Source: Climacteris rufus
Taxonomy: Eukaryota; Chordata; Aves; Passeriformes; Climacteridae
DNA: 64,000 nt
Assembly (NCBI GenBank): GCA_013398175.1
Contig: VZRZ01003063.1
Span: forward strand, 588,621 to 652,620
Direction: 5' to 3'
The position numbers and the translations under genes were made by a program. The notes under the pieces are model-generated. The model made no database searches. It saw nothing but the letters and a program-made list of their open reading frames with translations, and was not told where the DNA came from. Numbering within the stretch: position 1 is the first letter of the stretch; the number at the start of each line of letters is the position of its first letter. This document shows positions 47,271 through 58,278 of this stretch, piece by piece.

Positions 47271-48874
47271 CAAATATCTGGACAGAAGAACTCCACTTCC
47301 CAGAAAAAGACTTTCTGAAAAGCCCACTGGGAATGTTATTTAAGTGAAATGATCTATGATCAAACTTTACAATGCACAAAGAAAAGCTACATGTCAAAAT
47401 CGGGGAGAAAAAAAGTGAAAATACATCTGAGTTTTGTTCATACAAAGAGATGTGTATTAGTTGCAGGAAAAGAAACTTGGAAACACTGAAGAAGGGTTAC
47501 AAAACCTGCACCTCTGCAGGATTCTGCTTGGATATATGGACCTTGGTCTTAAAAACTTCCAGTGACAGAGATTAAAGCACCCAGTGACAGAGATTGTACA
47601 ACCTCTTTAGACAATCTATTCCAACACATTTCAAACTATTAGAAAACTTATGATAAGCCTAATTTAGCTGTATTATTACTCTGAATTTGTTACCATCCAA
47701 GCCAACTCACTTTTTGCCCTGACTTGGGGAAGAAACTCCTCAGCAGCCACAGACATGCTGGAAGGTTGGCCCATTGTGCTTACCTTCTGTCTTTTCTCCT
47801 CTAAATTTAACCCACACAATTATTTCCATCTTTTCTCCTGGGTCATTGCTTCTAAAGCTTGACTCTTGTTCTGTGCCTCTGGACTCCCCCTCATTAGGTC
47901 TCGTCTTTCTTGAAGTCTGGTGCTCAACAACTGCCACTGAACGCAGCATTTATTTTTTTTCCACTTAGGAACCATTCCCCTTATTCAACATCCACGTTTC
48001 ACACTGGCGTTTTTTAAAAAGCATGATCCCCTGCAATTTCCAGCTCCTTTCCTGAAGAACTGTTGCTGGTTGGTGACTGCTAGCAAAGGATAGACCTTTG
48101 CAGTCCTTACTGGATGTACTCAGAGCCTGGCTTGACTGGAAATTCATTCCCATTAAAGCCTGAGCAGAATTTCACGAGGAAAATCAAGTGTGCCAACTGG
48201 AAGAAGAACATTTCATTGATTCCACGTCTGCAATAATCATTTCAGTTATGCAGAAAATGATCTATGACACACCAAACAACGCTGTCTATAAACAGAGCAG
48301 GCGCACGAACTTCATTAATGGCCTCACATAAAAATTCATATGGTTTGATAATATTGCTCTAATACACCTCCTGAGCCTTTTACACAGATTGGGTCGAACT
48401 CCTCATTGCCATGCACGGCCTGCAGTCCTCCACATCAATGGAAAAAAACCCCACCAGAGCTCCAACAAATTGAAATGGCCCATAAGTCATATTGAACCAA
48501 TAGAGCAGATTTCACAAGGCAGATGTCAAAGAAAAATCAGTGCTGGACTGTTCTGCCCTTCAAATCCAGCGAGGCAATCTTGACTTTTAACAGTTTGCAA
48601 AGGTAGATGCCAAAACATCAGAATATGAAGTAGCAATGTTAATCCAGGCACCAGAGAAAAGGCATAAGAAAAGCTACAGCACAAAAGTGGGGTTTACAGC
48701 CAACTCTCAGGAAACTAAATTCAAACTGGCTTCAAATTCTGCTGCACTCTGGAGAAAGAGTGCAGCACATTCACACAGTGCTGTGCACAAATCCCACAGT
48801 CATGGAGGCTTTCCTCCTCAGGTCAGGCCTAGTTCTGATCTTCACAAATGGGCAGATTTTGGACCAGGTCTTAG
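47271..48874. other. Unique DNA, part with conserved-noncoding look
   Basis: No gene recognised. A 15-base direct repeat, CCAGTGACAGAGATT, occurs at 47559-47573 and 47581-47595. The part from about 48180 to 48600 has balanced composition, no repeats and many TAAT/ATCATT-type motifs, suggesting conserved non-coding DNA; this was not tested. Confidence 0.45.
47559..47595 (+). repeat. 15-base direct repeat, 22-bp period
   Basis: CCAGTGACAGAGATT is repeated exactly with seven bases between the copies. A small local duplication. Confidence 0.8.
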
Positions 48875-49340
48875 AAGCATAGAATGACAGAACTGTTAAT
48901 GTTGGAAAAGCCCTCCAAGATAATTGAGTCCAACCATTAACCCAGCACTGCCACGTTCACCACTAACCCATGTCCTAAAGCACCACATCCACACATTTTT
49001 GGAATGGTGGCTCCACAGCTCTCCTGAGCAGCCTGTCCAGTGTTTGACAACTCTTTCTGTAAAGAAAGTTTTCCTACTATCCAACCTAAACACCCCTGGC
49101 CCAGCCTGAGGCCGTTCCCTCTGCTCCTGTCCCTGTTCCCTGGGAGCAGAGCCCGACCCCCCTGGCTGCCCCTCCTGGCAGGAGCTGTGCAGAGCCAGCA
49201 GGGCCCCCTGAGCCTCCTTTGCTCCAGGCTGAGCCCCCCCAGCTCCCTCAGCCCCTCCTGGGGCTTCAGCCCCTTCCCCAGCTCTGTTCCCTTCCCTGGA
49301 CATGCTCCAGCCCCTCAATGTCTTTTGGTGCTGTCCTGCT
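48875..49340 (-). mobile_element. CR1 LINE 3' region, about 465 bp (type C)
   Basis: GAAGCATAGAATGACAGAAC, AATTGAGTCCAACCATTAACC, CACTAACCCATGTCCTAAAG, GAGCAGCCTGTCCAGTGTTTG, CTTTCTGTAAAGAAAGTTTT, then a GC-rich CAGGCTGAGCCCCCCCAGC-like part and CATGCTCCAGCCCCTCAATG. It is the fullest type-C copy in the window. The 140-codon minus frame over it is a CR1 translation without an identifiable polymerase motif. Confidence 0.93.
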
Positions 49341-51631
49341 GAGGATCAGGACATGGGGAGCAGGAGAAGTGCTGCACATGCCACAGGCACTGGGATGAGG
49401 AAGGTGCATGAGGTAAGGAATCACAGTGGTCAGAAACTGGACAATTTTGAGGCTTTTACATATTTTGTGAACTTCTCTGTGAAAGCCGAGCAGATTCTCT
49501 CTTTGTCTCCTGGTGACAACACCAGCACAGGCAGCAGTGACCTGCTGCTCAAGGCAGGGACAAGGGCTCAGCTCACTCCTGGCTGAGAGCAGCTTTGGCA
49601 TTGCACAGACACGCTCCAAGTGTCCTTATTTACAGACCTCCACCTGTCCCCCTCCGATTCCTGGCTCCAGCTGCAGCACACACCTCCAGCAATTTTGTCA
49701 CCTGCCAGCCAGGAGCCATCCTACCCTAAAAATGCCATATTAATGAGCAGTGAGGCGCAGCGGGTCAGAACGTGCCCATCCTGCTCCTCTCCCTGCCTTC
49801 ACCAGGCACAGGCACTCCTGGAATGGCTCAGGAATACACAAAGAGGGGAAGAGCTGGCAGAGCCCCACAATATGGAGGTTTTGTATCTTTTATTCCTTCA
49901 GGAGACAGGGAGAAAGCTGCAGAAAGCAAGAACAGGCTTTTTGTTTCAGAGCCCTTCCCATCTCTGCCTTTTCCTGAGCCCTTCCCATTTCTCTTTTAAG
50001 TAAAAAGGCTACAAAAACTGAATAAATCATATACTGTTGTTATTATTATCATCTTTGCACTGTAAAAGGCAGAGCAGGCTTTGCTCACCAGGGATGTATT
50101 TTCTATTTACTTTGATTCCCTTTTGCACTTAAATCCTCTCTTCATCTGCATTTCTCAGAACAGCACCTGGATTGCTTTTATCAGTATTATTTTCATCCAA
50201 ATTCTTACTTTTTTTTTCCTGGTTAATTAGAATAAAATAACACTGGTGGCAACCAGTACAGGCAAAGGTCCGTCACGAATATCTTAGCAACATTTTTCTT
50301 ACATTCTGAAGTTGTTCTTGTTTCACAGTTTTGCTTTATCAGAGTTACAAAAAGTGATATAAAACCTTTAGACAGCCATGTATGTTAAATTCTGAGCTCA
50401 TCTAATTTCGTCCATTCCTGTACCTAATCCGTCCAGAAACCCTGTCCACAAAACCTTTAGAAAAATCCCAATATTTGGTCTCCCAAATGCTTCCTGACTC
50501 TCATCTTGCTCCAGATTTCTCCCTGAGCAAATGAGCAGGGCCCCTGTCCTCACCCTTCCCATTTGTCTCCCCAGGGACTCTCCCTGCATCCATGATGTGA
50601 TGTCTGCATGATGCACCATCCCATCTGAGCCTCCTAACCCAGCTGAGAGCCAAACTGGAATTCAGCACCACTCTAATGTTTAGACAGGACTGGATTTGAT
50701 AGCAGGTCCTCTGGCCACACTAAGGCCATCAGTTTTTAACCCCAGAGCACCCACTTCCTCTGCAAGAGTCTGTGCTGCAGACACAAAGCACTTATTGCAA
50801 GGGTAAAAGCTTGCTCTGGAGATTTTCCCTTCTGCCCTGGGAAATCCTGACCTTTCTCTTTGGCTCACCCACCACACAGGTGAGACTGAGCCCCTGATTT
50901 AGATGATGTGCTTCAGCAGTAGGCTTTGCTGCTTTCTCACATTCCTGGACACTTGCTTAAAGGCTAACAAAAGTGGGAAGCATCAAGGCGTTGCTTTCAC
51001 AGCCTGGAGCACACTGTTGTCCTAGCATGGCCCTGAAGTTTTTTAGAATGAGTTTCAGAACTTGCTCAGGTTCCTGGAGACATTGGCTTGGCCTGATAAA
51101 GTTCAGGTCAAGGCAGGATTAGGTCCTCAAGTTGTAAAGTTTTTCAGTCTCAGCCAAAAGCAGTCACTTGGTGAAACACAGAAGCAACAAGACTATTTAA
51201 TTAACCTGAAGTCTCCCACTGGCACAAAATTAAAGTTCTTTTGCCAGAATCATTAGTAATTTGCAAGCTCTGTTCAGCAGGAGAGTAACAGATACTGGAT
51301 CAAAGGTGCCCTTTCCAGGAAATGACAGCCCTGCAACGGGGCGGGGAGGCACTCCAGAATCCATCCGACCAAGCAGAGCAATTTGGGATATGTCGTGCTC
51401 CAAAGTCTGTCAGCCCTCGCTGTCACTGCACAGAACGTGCTGCAGCGAGAAGATGCTGCTCTGCCATCCTGCCCCCCCAAACCTGACCTACAGCCTGGAT
51501 TGAAATGTGTTCTGGTAGACACTTTTCCCCCTGCACACAGGCAAGGAGGAGAGGAAGATCTCTTGATGTTTTCCTTCACTAGGTCATGTCCCAAACTAGG
51601 AAAACAATTCTGTATTGCATATATAATTTAT
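49341..51631. other. Unique non-coding DNA
   Basis: No gene or element recognised. Several overlapping frames at 49.3-50.0 kb (up to 127 codons, different phases) have no domain. The rest is AT-rich. Confidence 0.5.
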
Positions 51632-51755
51632 CATGGAATCATAGGATGCTTTGGGCTGGAAGGGACCTTAAAGCTTATCTCATCCCACCCCCTGCCATGG
51701 GCAGGGACATCTTCCACTGTCCCAGGTTGCTCCAAGCGCCCTCCAACGTGGCCAA
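51632..51755 (-). mobile_element. Short CR1 3' fragment (type A)
   Basis: ATCATGGAATCATAGGATGC, TTTGGGCTGGAAGGGACC, CCATGGGCAGGGACATCTTCC and GTTGCTCCAAGCGCCCTCC. CR1 similarity stops near 51755. The 178-codon plus frame (51383-51919) runs from unique DNA across this antisense CR1 and is not a gene. Confidence 0.92.
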
Positions 51756-51867
51756 ATACTGCAATTGGGCAGTTCTCAGGAGGTACATTTTTCTTTATTA
51801 GGAGGCATACTAATAAACAATCAACATATCAGGTAATTACACGCTTTAAGCATGTGAATAGTCCTTA

Positions 51868-52092
51868 TTTTGTCACACTGCTCAGAAAAGGAAAAATTTC
51901 TTCACTGAAAGGCTGGTGAAGCATTTGAACAGGCTGCCCAGGGAAATGCCACCAGCCCTGGAGGGGTTTAACAGCCATGTGGATGGGGCATTTGGGGACA
52001 GGAGTCAGCTGTGGCCTTGGCAGTGCTGAGGGAATGGTAGGATCTGACAGTCTCAGAGGGATTGTCCCACCTAAATGAGTCTGTGATTCCAT
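51868..52092 (+). mobile_element. CR1 LINE 3' region, about 225 bp (type C)
   Basis: Sense orientation of the type-C end: GGAAAAATTTCTTCACTGAA, TTTGAACAGGCTGCCCAGGG, AGCCATGTGGATGGGGCATT, GTGGCCTTGGCAGTGCTGAG, ending near CTAAATGAGTCTGTGATTCC. Only 112 bp separate it from a minus-strand CR1. Confidence 0.92.
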
Positions 52093-53460
52093 GTTCCATC
52101 GCGCTTCTCTACAGGACTGAGAGCAACACTCAAAGAAGAGCCAAGGTGACCCAGGGAATCTCTGCTGGGAGCTGTACAGCCAAGGTGACATCCCAGGATG
52201 GGCTATCCCAGCAGCCCCACTGCTGGGCACCCCTCCAGCCAACAGCTTCAGCACTTAATTTCACTTTAAAAAGTTATATTTGGAGATTATCAAAGAGAAA
52301 ACCTTGAAAAATTCAAGCCGTGCTTTTTATTTTCACAGGAAAGTGTAACGTTACCTTTTATATCCCTTAAAAATGAAAACCCATTCAAAGTGCTGGCACC
52401 ATCTGCAGAATGAGAAATCTTTTCTGGGGGAAATTTCTAAATTTAGGGAGCAAAAAGATTTCTGGGGACTCAAGCCAGTACAATCAGGAGCCCTCTGTGA
52501 TGATCCCTCGCAATGTGTACTGGTCCCACAGTTTGTTTTACAGATTCCTTCAACAGAGAAAAAGTGAATAATGGACAGGACATAAAGCTTTTCTCTTCTG
52601 ATTATTGAGTGTCAGGTGCCATGGCAAGGAAAAATCCAGCACAACTTAAAAGGGAGCACACACAGATAAAAGAAACAAGTACATAAATTCCTATCTGTGT
52701 GTTCCTGCAATGGAGCACGGCTGAGACAGGGAAGGGATGGAAAGATCAAAAAAAGTGGCAAATCTGGAAATCATAGTGATGAACTTGCCCAGAGTATCTT
52801 GAAGTAATATATGAGATAAATGAGTCTGTTTGAAACCTGTAGTTTCTTTAAGCATTTAGTCAAGACAAGGAGAGATGAGGCTGAGCTGCCAAAAGACAAT
52901 ATTTGTCCTGTACCTTTACACTGTCCAGGAGCTCCCAGTTATGTGGAGATAAAGATAATTGAATTAAAAACCTATAGAAATGTCAGATCTGTAATTTGAA
53001 GAGGAAAAAATGGGCTGTGCTAAAGATAATTCACACAGATTTTTTTTTTTTGCCTATAATTTCACTTTGGTCATATGGAGAATTTTAAGTGGAAAACAGC
53101 CCATGTTCCTGCTTGTGACAGCTCGCTGCTAGCATGGCATTTTCACGTGGCAGCAGACTGGATGTGGCTGCCACAGCTCCTGACTCCAGGACACTGTCCC
53201 TGTCAGGTCGGATGAGATCTCCACAGCCCTGCTGGATCCACAGGTGGATCAGGGCTGGGATCTCTGCCTGTCTGCTCAGCTGTAACACCGAGGTGACACA
53301 GAGAGCTGTCTGCTAACAAGTGATTTCATCTTTGGGGCCTGGTCTACAATAAATTTACAACTGGTTTGAGGTTTGTTCCTGAACTTCTTAATTACAAAAA
53401 TTCAAAATCAACTTCTATCTCTATACTCAGCCCATTTTTCTAAAGGGACATGGGGTAACT
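52093..53460. other. Unique non-coding DNA
   Basis: No gene or element recognised. A T-run lies near 53041-53051. Frames do not exceed about 81 codons. Confidence 0.5.
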
Positions 53461-53500
53461 CAGGTTGGAAATGGTCTCAAGAGGTTTGTGGTCCAGTGCT
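53461..53500 (-). mobile_element. Possible CR1 terminal remnant
   Basis: CAGGTTGGAAATGGTCTCAA followed by GAGGTTTGTGGTCCAG resembles an eroded reverse-complement CR1 3' end with the GGTTGGAA...CCA pattern. Too short to be sure. Confidence 0.35.
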
Positions 53501-54581
53501 GCTGCACTGTGGTCTCCTCTTCCCCCCAGAGCTTCTCTGACCGCGCAGACCCAGCCCAGGGCAGGGTTTGCACCCATGAGGACTTTGCTGTTGTCTCTTC
53601 AAGGACTCGTGAGGGTTCCCTTTAGCAGGATGAATGGCTGAACCCCAAATTCCTCCAGGCACTGCCTCCAGCTCCTCCTGGCTTCACATGGCTTGGGTAG
53701 ACGTTCACACTCCACCCGTGCACCCAATGGGTGTGACAAACCCTTGGGACATCCTCTATACCACATTCACCCCAAAACAAAGCCATAGCTCAGCCTCCAC
53801 GTCCTTCAGAAGCAGGGAAGTTAAGTCCCTTGGCACTCCTCAGGTGCTTCCAAGCCAGTCCATCCCTGTCCTACACAGCTGTCCTGTTCCAAAGCTGCAC
53901 TTTGGACGTTTTGAAGCCAGCATTGCAGTGGGAGCCAACACAACCCCCCGTGTGGCTCAGCCACCTCCACCTCACAGAGCAGACACAGCTGGAGTCTGGA
54001 GCAGAGAAGGGACCTGGGCCAGTTTTCCCAGGGCTCCATTAGTGCTCTAATTACCCAATTATCCATCCACTCGGCTCTGTGCCTATCATAACCACCAGTG
54101 CAACGTTTCAGCCGTGAGGCAGAAAACTTCCTTTCCAAACCACCATTCCAAACAACTAACGCTGATTTATTTTTTATGTTGACACTTCTTTCAGAAAAGA
54201 AGCTTGGATTTTAATCCAATGAAAGTTTTCTCAGAGAATATATTTTACCTCTAGCACAGCTATCAAAAAATCTATTTAGTTTCAGAAAGAATAAAAGAGG
54301 TAACTCTGGTTTTACTCATTTTGACCAGAAATTACATTTCCAGGCCTTTTTATATATTAATTTTCTCTTCAAGTTTCCTCCTTCCTACTGCCTGCCCATC
54401 ATTGGGAGTGTTCTGAGAGTGATTTCACATCACCAATCGTAATCTTGCCAGTCCTTTCAGTGCTCTGTCCTATGAAATCCGCATTCTCAGGGATGCATTT
54501 TCTGGAAGGAAACCTCTCTCTTCAGTTTCTGCTTCCCCTGCCCTTTCTCTGTTCCCTTTTCAGTTTCATTGCAATTGCAAA
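53501..54581. other. Unique non-coding DNA
   Basis: No gene supported. A 138-codon plus frame (53634-54050) overlaps a 105-codon minus frame; neither has a domain. Confidence 0.5.
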
Positions 54582-54708
54582 ATGTCCAAGGCTGGGTTGG
54601 ACTGGGCTTGGAGCAACCTGGGACAGTGGAAGGTGTCCCTGCCCATGGCAGCAGGTGGAACTGGATGAGCTTTAAGGTCCCTTCCAACCCAAACCATCCT
54701 GGGATTAT
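54582..54708 (+). mobile_element. Short CR1 3' fragment (type A)
   Basis: AATGTCCAAGGCTGGGTTGG, GGAGCAACCTGGGACAGTGG, GTGTCCCTGCCCATGGCAGC, GGTCCCTTCCAACCCAAACC and the terminus ATCCTGGGATTATT. The last ~125 bp of a sense-strand CR1. Confidence 0.93.
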
Positions 54709-56363
54709 TTTTCAGCAAGGCACAACAAGCCTCTTTCTAACCCAAATATAATTAAGCATCTCATTTTTCATCTAACTTTTTAATAGGTGACAGTCTTTGC
54801 ACTGAAGGGAGGATCCAACAAGCCCAAAAATACCATGTTGCTATTTTTTTGTAGTGGGAAAAGATGAATATTATGTCTTTGGAGCATGCTATATACAGCC
54901 ATAGGAGTTATATTTATTCATTCTGCCACCCCAACATGGGGACATGAAATTAGTACAAGAGATAAAAAAGGATGCTTTTATGCATATGTTATGAAATTTA
55001 TGTATGCACCTTTGCTCACATTGTTCCAAAGGGAGAGTTTTTCACAGTAGGCATCAGTTGCTTAATTAGCACAGAATAATTAAAACTCACTGCAGGGAAA
55101 ATTCCATAACCCCACAGCAATTATATGGGGAGAGTTCTTGGTTACTGCATTGACAATGCAAAAATAACTTCTAGGTAGGTTACCAAAAAATACCAGCTAC
55201 TCAAAAGTGCCTTGAACAGAAAAACTCCTCAAGCAACAGAGAAAATTAAACCAGAAAAAAAAGAAGTATCTAATAGCCATCAGTAAGGTCCAATCAAGCA
55301 GTGTATTAACTGCTTTCACTTCATTTTTTCAGATTCAGTTCTTTTATTGATTTATGTAGATCCCTGAACCTTGAGAAATACATTTAGTATAATTAGACAG
55401 CAATAGCAACTCCAGACTTCATTAATAATCATGAAAGAGTTCATTCGCTACCAATAAGAACTCATTTACAGAGCACTGTTTTTTTAGTGCTCATAAACAA
55501 ACATCTATCAATGTTCAGCACATCTTATGCTTTTAAAAAATAATTGAATGACTTTGTTTGGCCTACAAAAAGTCAAAATTCTCCATATGTAGAAGATTTT
55601 ACTGCCAGAATGGTGCATGGCTGTTAACAGAAAGTGTCTGTCAACATCAATGGCAAATCTTAATTAGAATGGGTTTGGTGAAGTTTAAAAATGAGGGCCA
55701 TTCGTGGATTTCATTTTGCACATCCCATTTTATTTTGGTACCACTGTTCTCATACAAGATTTCTTTTTCATTTTGTTTCAGCCTTAGTATTTTGCTCCCT
55801 CTCTCTTGCACTGCATCAAACCCCGATTTCCCTGTAAGTTCTTTCCCTTTGCCTGGTGCCTGTTAACTCCAATTGCTTTGGCACAGCCAATTCCCTCACC
55901 CTTGAAAACTATCCCAGACTGGTGACTGGAAATCTGGTGGGCACGGTGCCAACTGGAAGAACCACAAGACACAATCAGGCTGCTTGTGCAGAGGTGTGAG
56001 CTCATTTATTCACCAGTCCTGCTCATCAAGGTGTTATCTGAGTTATTTTTAAGTCAGCATCAAGCTTAGATTCAGCTTAAAAGGCAGAACAGAGGTGCCT
56101 GTGATTATTTATACAACATGGACTTAGAGCTGCTGCCTTGTCCATGTTTTCTGCACCTGGAAAAGAAAAATCTCATGCCTTGCTACAGGCTGGGGGTCAC
56201 CTGCTGGAGCAGCTCTCAGGATCCTGGTGGGCAATGAGCTGTCCTTGACCAGCAGCCCTGCAGACAAGAGGCCAGTGGAGTCCTGGGGATACCATTCCCA
56301 AGAGGTCGAGGAGTGACCCTGCCCCTCTGCCCAGCCCTGGGAGGCACCACTGGAGTGCCGTGT
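54709..56363. other. Unique AT-rich DNA
   Basis: No gene or element recognised up to the minisatellite. The 54.8-55.6 kb part is AT-rich with A/T runs; the last few hundred bases become GC-richer approaching the tandem array. Confidence 0.5.
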
Positions 56364-57186
56364 CCATCCCTCTGCAGTGCCGTATCCATCCCTCTGCAGG
56401 GCTGTGTCCACCCCTCTGCAGGGCCGTGTCCATCCCTCTGGGTGCTGTGTCCATCCCTCTGGGTGCTGTGTCCATCCCTCTGCAGTGCTGTGTCCATCCC
56501 TCTGGGTGCTGTGTCCATCCCTCTGGGTGCTGTGTCCATCCCTCTGGGTGCTGTGTCCATCCCTCTGGGTGCTGTGTCCATCCCTCTGGGTGCTGTGTCC
56601 ATCCCTCTGGGTGCTGTGTCCATCCCTCTGGGTGCTGTGTCCATCCCTCTGGGTGCTGTGTCCATCCCTCTGGGTGCTGTGTCCATCCCTCTGGGTGCTG
56701 TGTCCATCCCTCTGGGTGCTGTGTCCATCCCTCTGGGTGCTGTGTCCATCCCTCTGGGTGCTGTGTCCATCCCTCTGGGTGCTGTGTCCATCCCTCTGGG
56801 TGCTGTGTCCATCCCTCTGGGTGCTGTGTCCATCCCTCTGGGTGCTGTGTCCATCCCTCTGGGTGCTGTGTCCATCCCTCTGGGTGCTGTGTCCATCCCT
56901 CTGGGTGCTGTGTCCATCCCTCTGGGTGCTGTGTCCATCCCTCTGGGTGCTGTGTCCATCCCTCTGGGTGCTGTGTCCATCCCTCTGGGTGCTGTGTCCA
57001 TCCCTCTGGGTGCTGTGTCCATCCCTCTGGGTGCTGTGTCCATCCCTCTGGGTGCTGTGTCCATCCCTCTGGGTGCTGTGTCCATCCCTCTGGGTGCTGT
57101 GTCCATCCCTCTGGGTGCTGTGTCCATCCCTCTGGGTGCTGTGTCCATCCCTCTGGGTGCTGTGTCCATCCCTCTGGGTGCCGTGT
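56364..57186 (+). repeat. 21-bp minisatellite (VNTR), about 39 units
   Basis: The unit starts CCATCCCTCTGG and continues GTGCTGTGT. Units 1-3 and 6 (56364, 56386, 56408, 56472) carry GCAG in place of GG after the CTCT and are 22 bp long; units 4-5 and all 33 units from 56494 to 57186 are 21 bp. Those 33 appear identical except that the last ends GCCGTGT. Since 21 is a multiple of three and no phase contains a stop, the array is open in all six frames; this creates apparent proteins with heptad repeats (WTQHPEG, MDTAPRG, AVSIPLG) up to 477 residues. The 22-bp units shift the frame, so no single phase is kept. No coding role is supported. It joins a CR1 directly on its right. Confidence 0.97.
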
Positions 57187-57626
57187 CCAGCTCTGGCCCC
57201 TCAGATGATTCAGGGCCTGGAGCCTCTCCCTGCCCAGGACAGGCTGAGGGAGCTGAGGCTGCTCAGCTCCAGAGGAGCCCCAGCTGAGAGGGGCCCTCAG
57301 CCCTGGCTGTCCCTGTGAGCAGGGAGGGCTCAGAGCAGGGCCCGGGCTCTGCTCCGGGGGGCCCAGCAATGGCCCCAGAGGAACGGGCAGGGACTGATGC
57401 CCAGGGAGCTCCCCCTGCACAGGAGGCAGAACTTCTGCCCTGGGCACTGCCCCAGCCCTGCCCAGATTGTCCAGAGAGGCTGTGCAGGCTCCTCCCTGGG
57501 GATGTTCCAGAGCCCTCTGGACACCCCTGTGCCCTGTGCTCTGGGATGGCCCTGCTGGGGCAGGGAGGTGGCACCAGAGGAGCCCCTGTGGGCCCTTCCA
57601 GCCTGACCCATCCTGGCATTCTGTAA
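57187..57626 (+). mobile_element. CR1 LINE 3' region (type D), right of the minisatellite; arm 1 of inverted pair
   Basis: Sense CR1-like 3' region: CAGGGCCTGGAGCCTCTCCC, GACAGGCTGAGGGAGCTGAG, CTGGGCACTGCCCCAGCCC, then GCCCTTCCAGCCTGACCC and a terminus ATCCTGGCATTCTG. 57203-57622 pairs base for base, without indels, with the complement of 60401-60820; I count about four differences. Its left end, GTGTCCAGCTCTGG at 57184-57197, resembles both the CR1 segment normally lying further 5' and the minisatellite unit, so the array may have grown from CR1 sequence. Large overlapping frames here are repeat translations. Confidence 0.88.
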
Positions 57627-57964
57627 CCAATATTGTTTAGTCTTGCATCAGGTTTATTGTGTTTGGACTCACAAGAGGCGATTTTGTAGGCTAGACACAA
57701 CAAACACAAAACTTTTTTTCTTATCTTGCTTTATCTTTAGGAAAAAAAAAAAATCACCTTCCAAAATATTTGAGCTTGATGTTCTACATGGGTCACCTTG
57801 CCACAAAATTTTTGCAGGCACTTTTTCCAGACATCTTTTCCAATGAAGAAGCTGCCAAACATAATTGAAGTGAATTTGGAAGAACCCTCAGGAAAACCAT
57901 GGGAAGCTGTTAGATATCCCACACTGGGTGTGCCTGCTGAGTCCACAGCCAAAGGGTGGAAGTG
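57627..57964. other. Unique DNA between CR1 and solo LTR
   Basis: Spacer of about 340 bp with an A-run near 57741-57752. No element or gene recognised. Confidence 0.5.
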
Positions 57965-57970
57965 GCCCAG
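57965..57970. repeat. Target-site duplication, left copy
   Basis: GCCCAG lies directly before the LTR and is repeated exactly at 58273-58278 directly after it, as expected of retroviral integration. Confidence 0.85.
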
Positions 57971-58272
57971 TGTCGCAATAAGGACACAAAAAAAGGAGAC
58001 GGACACCTGTTAAGAGAGCAACCAACAGCTGGCCCCGACATGGGGCTGGACTTTATTATATCTGTGTCTTAGAAATCACAGTGGATTGGAGGGACAATTA
58101 GACACCCCTCAATCACACTGGTCCAAGGAAATGTCCATCAAACTTCTGTGCGCAGGAGAAGGAATGTAAAAAATAAACTACCATTACAAAAATATGGTCA
58201 TGTTTACAGGGAATTTGTGAGAAACAGATATAGAAGAACGAAAACATCAGAACTGCAAAACTCAGGGCAACA
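57971..58272 (-). mobile_element. Solo LTR of an endogenous retrovirus, 302 bp
   Basis: Read on the minus strand the element begins TGTTGCCCTGAG and ends TTATTGCGACA, giving canonical TG...CA ends with short imperfect inverted termini (TGTYGC). An AATAAA signal lies at 58052-58057 and a small GCCCC/GGGGC hairpin follows it, a plausible R/U5 layout. Exact 6-bp duplications (GCCCAG) flank it. No gag, pol or env sequence and no second LTR are adjacent, so it is a solo LTR left by recombination between two LTRs. A 6-bp duplication fits alpha- or betaretrovirus-like (class II, ERVK-type) elements; the family cannot be named from the LTR alone. It lies between the arms of the CR1 inverted pair. Confidence 0.88.
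58052..58057 (-). terminator. LTR polyadenylation signal AATAAA
   Basis: A minus-strand AATAAA about 80 bases before the 3' end of the LTR, the usual position for the signal at the R/U5 part of a short LTR. There is no evidence that it is used today. Confidence 0.6.
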
Positions 58273-58278
58273 GCCCAG
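58273..58278. repeat. Target-site duplication, right copy
   Basis: GCCCAG, identical to 57965-57970. An intact duplication with no substitution is consistent with a fairly recent insertion, although six bases are a weak clock. Confidence 0.85.

Noticed and set aside
51383..51919. 178-codon plus-strand frame
   Set aside because: Begins in unique DNA and runs through an antisense CR1 fragment; no domain.
56364..57186. CRISPR array
   Set aside because: Units are contiguous 21-mers without unique spacers, in a vertebrate repeat context.
56313..57287. Plus-strand 324-residue frame of AVSIPLG repeats (and two sister frames)
   Set aside because: It is a translation of the 21-bp minisatellite, open in all phases; no start context, domain or conserved flank.
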